The notes under the pieces: model-generated | The model's input: only the letters and a program-made list of their open reading frames with translations | Database searches by the model: none | Told to the model about the DNA's origin: nothing | Position numbers and translations under genes: made by a program | Part shown: positions 56,861-64,000 of the stretch, piece after piece | How the letters are laid out: the number at the start of each line of letters is the position of its first letter | How positions within the stretch are numbered: position 1 is the first letter of the stretch | NCBI RefSeq assembly: GCF_016086655.4 | Contig: NC_052136.2 | Span: 12,338,001 to 12,402,000, forward strand | Reading direction: 5' to 3' | Length of the DNA stretch: 64,000 bases | Source: Lepeophtheirus salmonis | Taxonomy: Eukaryota; Arthropoda; Copepoda; Siphonostomatoida; Caligidae

Positions 56861-57122
56861 TTATCTTTTTTTATTGCCATTAAAACTAAAGCTTTTGAAT
56901 CTTTTTTATTATTAATATTTTAATGTGAAGTTTTAAGATTATTTTAATATTTTTTAAGCCTATGGACATATTTTATCAATATTTTAGAGAAAATATATGT
57001 AATAATCTGTTCACCATGTTTATAATAATCATGTACTTTTAGTGAAAGGATTTAATTCTATTATGTTAATTTATATATATTTTGTGTATGTAACTTCCAT
57101 AGACCAATAAAGACTAAAAAAA

Positions 57123-58081
57123 TATAGTCCTAGGCTAATTTTAAAGATGAATTGTTGTGTGTTTCCAAATTTTAAATATCGGGAAAATGATGTCATATTA
57201 ATTTTTTTAATGTGATACATATGTTTACAAATCGTATATCTAGGAATGAGATGAATAAGACCGAAAAAAATATTTTCATGGGAATTCCAAGTCTTAAGCC
57301 TATGTTCACAAGTCTAATTCCTTGCATACTTTCATTTAGTATAGTTCCAGTCCTCACAAATTAAAAAATAGTACTTTATACCCAATTAAAAATTGAAATA
57401 AATGGCTTTTAAGTACAAGTAAAGTTGCGAGTCTCGAGTACATGTCATAGTGTGAGACTGAAAAAGTCGTTTTACCAATTGAAAATGATTAAAATTTCGA
57501 TCCAAAGGTATAAGAATTCGGCCTTGATGACTGAAATATAGGACTTAATCGCTTTAGGAAAAATCCCTAACGACTAAACCGAGAAAAAGTGATCGCAAAA
57601 CTACTTCGAATGGATGTAACATTGTATGTATGTAGTGATGATTATCGTCAATATAAATTGTTATGATTTACAATATTATTTGCTCAAAATTAAATAAACA
57701 ATTCGCAAAATATATGTGAAATATTATTTGCGAATTATTTGTTTTCTTTATTGAGCAAAAGCCAGTTTCCACTCCAAATTACATAATATATTTATTTTGT
57801 ATGTCGAATTAGGCCACAATAGGACAAAACGTTTTACTTTCAAGATTTGTTTTCTAATATGTAGATACTATGTGTGTAGGCTTGCTACACTCTTTGCATG
57901 TTATGTACAATGTACATAAGTTTGTTTGTAACTACGTACATGCCCATTTATTCACTATCCCTAGTTGCCGTTTGGAATTTTCTCATAACTCAAAAATAAA
58001 AAAAATATCTCAAATTTTGGTACAATAAAGGCGGGTTACCACATCTATCTATCGTCTGTGTACACGTCTAGGTGTATATAC
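57123..58081. other. AT-rich stretch, nothing recognised
   Basis: No credible frame. A self-complementary pair ATTATTTGC.../GCGAATTATTTG occurs around 57670-57740. Confidence 0.4.
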
Positions 58082-58135
58082 CAGGGGTGTCGGCAAGGGT
58101 GAGAGCTGCAGGGGTTATAATCGCCCCCCCCAAAA
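58082..58135 (+). mobile_element. MITE-A left-end fragment
   Basis: CAGGGGTGTCGGCAAGGG, then GAGAGCTGCAGGGGTTATAA and TCGCCCCCCCC, follows the MITE-A left terminus plan. Interior AT sequence follows, but no right end could be found. Confidence 0.45.
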
Positions 58136-59386
58136 AAAAAATCAATGTAAGAATGATTTATTTTCTTATAAAAATTGGTTATTAGGAAAAAAAAAATTAT
58201 TCTAAAAATAAGTTATTGAAATTTATTTTATTTAAAAAAAAAAGGTCATTTGATCAAATCATGTATATATGGATATTAATAATAAAAAGCTATCGTCCTT
58301 GTACACGTCTAAATGTATATATCAGCTCTAGTACACTGGTACAAATTATGTTCTCATTTTTTATAAAATGGTGTATAATTTAAAAATGGGCTTTTAACAG
58401 CCTCAAAATAGCCTCTAGGCAGTTTTTTAGGAAAGCCTGGAAAAGTGTCTAGGACAGTACTTTTATTCTGGGTAACCTCCAATTTATTTTCAACAGCTTC
58501 CTTCCTTTAAAAAACAGCAAAACAGACATATTTTTTCAGAGTAACCTTATTTACTAGGAAGTCCGACCCATGCCATAGACAATATAGGAAAACATTATGG
58601 GTGCCGTTCATTCAATGGGTGCCATAATGGGTTCGAAGAAAAAAAGGTGAATCTGATCTTAACCTGAATTAAAGGTCGGGCTCAATTTTTCCAATATTTT
58701 GGGCACATAACACTTGGGCCAAGTTGGGCTTTAATTTTTTATTTTCAGGCCCAGTCTGGTTTTATTTATTTTTATTTTCTGGCAGATTTTTTTGGAGAGG
58801 CTTCTGATTGGTTTTTAATGGCTTGCGTATTTTTTCAAAACTTTGTTATTTCCTCCTGTGAGCGCATCTCCATATACTCACAGTGGTATTAGTTTGTCTA
58901 TAGTGTTAACCTCTCCAAACAGTTTTTTTTAAATTGTTAGAGATATTAATGTAAGACTTTAGAGTGGGGAGTGCATCCCAGGACAAAATTAGTCCTATAT
59001 CACTTGTCAATATTTTGGGCTACAACACGACGTAATTACACTTTCCGCCCACTTAAGAACTGCATTTCTTAGAATCAAAATAATAAGAACACATATATAT
59101 ATATATATTTGTGCTTTTGTAATATTTATAATTTATTTTGTAACACTTATATATATTTTTCATTTTGACCAAAGTTCAACTTTATATTTTGCACTGCATT
59201 GACAAAGGGTACTATTATACGTTCGTACAAAACTAAAATTGTGTGGTTAGAAATGAAAAGAGACATAGAGTCTAGACATTGTGATACTTTATTACATTTT
59301 AACCACCATGAAAGATAATAATTATAATCATACCCATAATCCAGAATGAACGTCAAAATGAACAAGAACTCAGAGAAAAATATATT
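58136..59386. other. Stretch with an unidentified repeat-like segment
   Basis: 58580-58780 contains GGTGCC-type direct repeats (ATGGGTGCCGTTCATTCAAT then GGGTGCCATAATGGG) and GGGCTCAATTT/GGGCTTTAATTT/GGCCCAGTCTGG motifs suggesting a decayed element, family unknown. (AT)n at 59093-59108. Confidence 0.35.
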
Positions 59387-59490
59387 TATAGTATTAATTT
59401 TGTTGAGATTCCATGGTTAACTCATTAATAAATTATATCTTATCGAAGTTTAAAATTCAAAGTGTTCTGATTTTACTGGACCACCCGGTA
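59387..59490 (+). mobile_element. Solo right end of M-family mariner
   Basis: AAGTTTAAAATTCAAAGTGT then TCTGATTTTACTGGACCACC and CGG TA (to 59490) is the terminal inverted repeat plus subterminal region of the M1-M3 family (compare 52510-52622). No transposase or partner end nearby. Confidence 0.65.
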
Positions 59491-60059
59491 ATTGACATGA
59501 ATTCAAGCTCGCCTGAGTACCCCATTTAATACTTTTATTCATTGGTTTTTGTTATTCGAGAATACATATTTAAACCACGCGTGACAGTACGGAGGAAATG
59601 CAAATATTTTTAGTGGAAGATTGGATAATAAATTCATTTACGTGCATCTATCGTGTGTCGTCGGTTCACATATATATATATATATGTTTGGAGGAATTTC
59701 ATTAAAATATATTATTATTTCGCTAATCCAGAAGGAAAAAATACAACCCGGAAAAACATGAAGAATGGGTTAATAACTTTTTGAGAGTAACTATAGATGA
59801 TAATTTTGATTCTGCAAAAAGAAAAGATTTCCATATTTTAGAAACGACGATATGCTAACTGCAATGTACTATGAATAGGAATAAAAAATTGTATCTATAA
59901 TAGGGATGTCAAAAAAATAAAATCAAAAATTAACATGGTAACCCGGACAATTTGAAAATGTTTAGGAGAAGATCCGCTACAATTATCTATGACAAGGGGG
60001 ATAAGAAAATAAACAAGGACATGACCAAGAATGACTCCGATATCGATCCCTAATTTAAC
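59491..60059. other. AT-rich stretch, nothing recognised
   Basis: (TA)n at 59670-59684; no frame of note. Confidence 0.4.
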
Positions 60060-60150
60060 TCTTAATCCAAATGGACTTACTTTTATAACTATGCAACAAA
60101 TCTTCAGGGTTACTTTTTATCTTTTATGAGCTCACACGAATGTTCAATCA
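60060..60150 (-). repeat. Dispersed repeat G, partial reversed copy
   Basis: Reversed, it contains TTGAACATTCGTGTGAGCTC followed by ATAAAAGATAAAAAGTAACC, matching the core of 16190-16425 and 29505-29740. Confidence 0.4.
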
Positions 60151-60159
60151 GGTTTTGAA

Positions 60160-60453
60160 TTTTGCATTTGAAAATTAATTTTAGAAATTTATTTCCCAAA
60201 AAAATAAGTTTTTTGTGAATAGTTATGGATTTTTGAAATTTTTCCCCGAAAAATGTTACATTTGAAATTTCCAATAAAAATTATGATTTTTTAAATAGCT
60301 AAGGATTTTTGAATTTTTTTGTGAATAGCTGTGGATTTTTAAAAAAAAATTCTAAAAATTTTATATTTGAAATTTAAATCTTAGAAAAATTTATTTTTCA
60401 AAAAATTGTAATTTTCGGATTTTTTAAAAAATATAATCTTGCAAGCTACCCTT
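60160..60453 (+). mobile_element. MITE-A copy, left end lost
   Basis: ~50-bp AT units with GAATAGCTGTGGATTTTT blocks, and right terminus ATCTTGCAAGCTACCCTT near 60453. The left terminus is not recognisable. Non-coding. Confidence 0.5.
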
Positions 60454-61196
60454 TAGATTGACGAACAAGCATAATTGAAGGCAAGAGCATAATTCCATCA
60501 TTAATTCAAGAAAAAACAACCATTTGTTTGACGCAATGATTATTAATCTGTAATTTGTATTTTGGTATCAAATCTGGTCTTCGAGAATTTCCTAATAAAA
60601 TGTAATTGTGTATATTTACTCTAATTCGAGCCAATTTTTGATTAAAAAAACAAATAATTTGCATAAAATTTAATTTATTATTTGCAAAAATTTAATTATG
60701 CTTTAAGATATGTCCTGATATTTTATATTAGTATATAATCTTGAGAAAATGCAATTTAAAGGTTAAAAAACAATCATCGCCTAAAGGTTTTGTTTCAAAA
60801 GAAATTATATTCGATTTTACAAGTGTTTTTATGTTAAAGTAATTTATTTGACATGGATAATTAAGGTGTCATTTAGCAAAAAATATATTTGTTTCCGGAA
60901 TGTTTAGTTATACTGCAATGTTAATTTGTTTTTAATTCTGTTGAAGAAATATTCATTAAGAAGTTGAAGAAATAAAAATTTCATTATTTATAATTATTTA
61001 CTTCTTCTAATATAATATAATTCCTTTTCACAGAATTTTAAAAATATATCCGCTTAAAAAATAAAAAGTATATATTGTTGCTGACAAAATAATATTTTGT
61101 AAATGAATCCATGATTAATTACACAGGGTAACAATTGTGTGTGTGTGTGTGGGGGGGGTGAATTTTGTACTAATAAATTGTAGATAATAATCGATT
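60454..61196. other. AT-rich stretch
   Basis: Nothing recognised. A GT run followed by GGGGGGGG lies at 61136-61159. Confidence 0.4.
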
Positions 61197-61530
61197 TTAT
61201 CTATGAGCGCAGAATCCAAAACTATTCTCTGTTTTTTTCTCAGTCATCTGAATTATGAAATATCAGTGATACTTGTAAGTACGTATTAATATCGTTTCGA
61301 GGGATTTTTTACCCTTAAAACAATCACCAAATTAAAAGGCGGATTAATAAAATTTATATAAAAGTGTTTTATATGATGACATAATATTATTATTGATTCT
61401 GTATCTTGTTCTGAACTCGATAAATTTCCATTTTTAAGCTAAAAAACAACAATCTTCTCTAGACCCCTATAACTTATTCATTATACATAGCGATAAGGAA
61501 TATCATAGCTTATATTTTAGAAAAGTATTC
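61197..61530 (-). repeat. Dispersed repeat H, long reversed copy
   Basis: Reverse-aligned with 21890-22215 over about 330 bp, sharing TATAATGAATAAGTTATAGG and TTTTGGATTCTGCGCTCAT on the minus strand. Non-coding. Confidence 0.6.
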
Positions 61531-62928
61531 AATTTATAATTTAAAATATATATATATTCATTTCCATGGGTTTTTGTTCAATTTTGTATTTTTTAAGTTG
61601 CATGGCGTAAAAACAAATTGATTCCTTTTCAGACTTAAATTTTAAAAATCATATTTTTTTTATAGATTAATATAATAAATTCTCAAAAACCATATTTGAT
61701 ATGTAAAAACTAATAATCATTATGTCAAGTATTATTAGAATAACAATGTCTTAAACGAAATCAGTTTTAAATCATTATAAAAGGTTTAAAACGGAGAGTA
61801 AGGAGTAGACTTACAAGTTTGAAACTTCCACCGATGTTTTATGATTTAATAAAGAAAATTCGCACGTAACTTTTTTCAATACATATTTTGTTTTGATTTA
61901 AATCATAAAACAAACAAAATGAAACAACATCTTGACGAAATAAAGCCCAGGAACATTAACAACTAGTTGTATTGCTGTTACACCATTGTGTATACCATTA
62001 GGGACAGATTTGAGGTATTTGGGTCAACTTGAAGGCTTAAAGTATGACTTGAGTCCAATTTATGTCATTTTTGCCCTCCATCATCAACAGATCTGAATCA
62101 ATTGGATTACAGCATATAGAGCGTTACGGAAAAGTAAGTCTGTCGAATTGGGAATCATATTGAATAAATTATAACTTAATTATATGATGAATCATTCAAT
62201 CAAATTTCAAGTTTCTATCTTATATTGTTCTTAAGGTATATGTTGAAATATTATAGTGATTTCGGTTACACATGCGTTGCAATTCAAACTATTTTTGCTA
62301 AAGTAATTTTTTTCAAACCCCCTGTAATGTATGATCCGGATATTAATTATGAGTAAACAGGTAAGGACTCTTGAAGCCTATGCATTGAATATCATATTTT
62401 TTTGATGTTATAACAAATTTAAAATAACTATTTTGTACTTATACATTAAAGTAATGATTAAAATCATTTCTAAAAGTCATAAAGATGTCATCAATCAAAT
62501 GTTGTCCATTTTTATATTTCTGTAAACAAATTGCTCTTATTAATCCTTTGGAGACATCATAAATTGTACTTCAAGTAAAAATATTGATTGTAACAACAAA
62601 AAAAAAAAAAAGAAAATGTTAGATAATTTTATTTGTAAGGTCAAATCGGGTCCAAAATAAGTATTTTAATTAAATGAGGATTCTAAACAAGAGCTAAAAT
62701 TATAAGGTATCTGAACTCATACCACAAACTTGACTACATTTATATATTAAGGTGAAATATAATTGAAAGAAAATTTCGTGAGGCAAAAAGTTTAGTGTGA
62801 AAGTATGTAGTGCCTAATTGAAAAGGAAATTTTAAAGATTTTATTTGTTGACATGCGTTATCGGTCCTAAACATGGGACTTAAAAGCGATCATGTCCAGT
62901 CCGTACCTGTTATTGGTCTATCAAAAAC
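61531..62928. other. AT-rich stretch, nothing recognised
   Basis: No credible frame or element end. An ACCCCCTGTAATG-like sequence near 62318 has no partner. Confidence 0.4.
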
Positions 62929-62933
62929 GTCAA

Positions 62934-63297
62934 CAGGGGAGTCCTCGGTGATAGGGCTGGAAGGGTTGGACCCCCCTAAAAAAATGGATTTTCTCTTGTT
63001 ACTATATTATTTTTTGTCAGGAGGAATTTTTTTTTGCCGTAAAACAGGGGCAAAAATGCATTTCCAAAAAATTTAATATTTTAAATTTAATGTTTAAATT
63101 TTTTTTGAAAAAAATTTAAACATTTTGTATGAATAGCTGTGAATTTTTGTAAACAATTTACTAAAAAAAAATATTTTTTATGAATATATATGGATTATAG
63201 TAATATTTTTCAAATTTTTAAAGTGTTTTTTTTTTTTGTTTTGTTTTTTTAATTCCTCCCCCCTTCCTGCCCAATATAAATATTGCAGATGTCCCTG
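62934..63297 (+). mobile_element. MITE-A copy
   Basis: Left terminus CAGGGGAGTCCTCGGTGAT at 62934, then AGGGCTGGAAGGGTTGGACC; right terminus TTGCAGATGTCCCTG ending 63297. 364 bp with few internal units. The 5-bp flanks (GTCAA, ACCCC) do not match, so the flank has diverged or the copy was rearranged. Confidence 0.7.
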
Positions 63298-63494
63298 ACC
63301 CCATGTTTTAAAATACCTTCTATATTGCGTAATTAAATCAAATTTAAATTGAAAATTGGTACTGTAAATCTCAAGTATTTTCCAATGCATGAGAATAATT
63401 TGTCATTATTATTAATTAATTCTTAAATAAAGTGCTTATTATTATTTCAATAACTTCAAGATAGTCAAGGTAAGGCTGTTGATGATGTTACAGC

Positions 63495-63838
63495 TAGAAT
63501 TGTGTCGGTTTTGATTTGTTCAGTACAGTGTTAGGAAGTGTCATATTGGTCCTAAAGTGCTGATCCTTGTAGTTTATTTAAAACATGTTAATGTTTTATT
63601 CAGATAAATAAAGTATATGAGATATGTATTAAAAGCATTGCACATATCTTGTAAAAAAAAAATGTTTCCTTTTAATGCAATATAATAAGAACATATTTTA
63701 TTTTATTTAGTTATAATAATTTATTCTATAATATAATGGTATATTTAAAAATGAAAAAAAGTGAGACTGGACTCGACTTGTCTGAAGTGGACCGAACTGG
63801 TCTGGGCAATTGTCCTAAATAAGGAGTTACACAACACC
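63495..63838 (+). mobile_element. MITE-B-like element with both ends
   Basis: Left end TAGAATTGTGTCGGTTTTG; right end AGTTACACAACACCGG, whose reverse CCGGTGTTGTGTAACT pairs with the left (TTGTGT core). GTTCAGTACAGTGTTAGGAA and GGTCCTAAAGTGC on the left and GTGGACCGAACTGGTCTGGG on the right are family vocabulary. No clear target duplication. About 340 bp, non-coding. Confidence 0.45.
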
Positions 63839-63839
63839 G

Positions 63840-64000
63840 GTTTTGTTTTTGGAATTATTATTCCTTTTTAAATTTCGAATGTTAAATTTTTGGGAAAAAA
63901 TTTCAAAAATGCAGTTATTCACAGACAATTAAATTTTTGGGAAAAAAATATCACAATTTACAGCCGTTTACAAGAAACAATTCAAATATAAATTTTTTGT
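63840..64000 (-). mobile_element. MITE-A interior, cut by window end
   Basis: GGTTTTGTTTTTGGAATTAT followed by repeated AAATTTTTGGGAAAAAA and GCAGTTATTCACAGACAATT units, in reversed orientation. The outer left terminus is not recognisable where it meets the MITE-B-like element, and the rest lies beyond the window. Confidence 0.5.

Larger units (their letters stand above)
54712..57122 (+). mobile_element. Non-LTR retrotransposon (LINE), 5'-truncated
   Basis: Begins within the reverse transcriptase domain and runs to a 3' end with CCAATAAAGACTAAAAAA at about 57105-57122, which supplies a poly(A)-signal-like motif and A tail. The reverse-transcriptase remnant spans about 54730-55850 and a C-terminal cysteine/histidine motif lies at 56407-56460. 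About 500 bp of 3' UTR-like AT sequence follow. It is split by a 282-bp MITE at 55182-55463. The endonuclease domain and 5' end are missing, as usual for LINE copies that stopped early during reverse transcription. Confidence 0.8.

Overview
This is AT-rich nuclear DNA (roughly two thirds or more A+T) from a eukaryote, most likely an arthropod. A crustacean such as a parasitic copepod is my best guess from the style of the mariner-like transposases, but that is inference and nothing here proves the species. I find no intact host protein-coding gene, rRNA, tRNA, CRISPR array or bacterial-type operon. The short ORFs are almost all chance openings or broken pieces of transposable elements. The window reads as an intergenic or intronic stretch built by repeated transposon invasion.

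Layout, left to right. 1-9.8 kb: low-complexity AT DNA with a Helitron-like repeat (2.4 kb; partial relative at 4.5 kb), a 168-bp tandem repeat with coding-like character (6.7-7.25 kb) and first copies of a MITE with expandable internal repeats ('MITE-A'). 13-20.9 kb: mariner remnants at 13.4, 15.0 and 19.3-19.9 kb, the long MITE-A at 17.3-18.0 kb, and a well-bounded 809-bp hAT element (20.04-20.85 kb) that keeps only the transposase C-terminal region. 22-34 kb: more MITE-A, a head-to-head rearranged mariner (23.96-24.42 kb), a mariner C-terminal half (28.67-29.36 kb) and an internally deleted mariner (32.2-33.0 kb). 34-50 kb: one candidate host exon on the minus strand (34.5-34.7 kb), a Helitron-like element (37.6-37.9 kb), a Tc1/mariner fragment (40 kb), three MITE-A copies and a second deletion-derivative mariner (42.7-43.6 kb). 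49.7-52.6 kb: a mariner remnant beside another mariner that has been split by a 1.1-kb element with about 80-bp inverted repeats and a non-mariner ORF remnant. 54.7-57.1 kb: a 5'-truncated non-LTR retrotransposon (LINE) interrupted by a 282-bp hAT-like MITE with an 8-bp target duplication. 57-64 kb: dispersed repeats and the last MITE-A copies.

The elements do not form a pathway. The shared story is one of autonomous elements decaying while short non-autonomous derivatives multiply. The best-supported and possibly undescribed items are: MITE-A (terminal motif CAGGGGCGTCC, 5-bp target duplications confirmed at four copies, internal ~50-bp degenerate repeats that expand from copy to copy); the nested TIR element at 50.6-51.7 kb; and the Helitron-like family with a CTAG terminus behind a hairpin. 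All family assignments were made by eye from translated motifs and terminal sequences.
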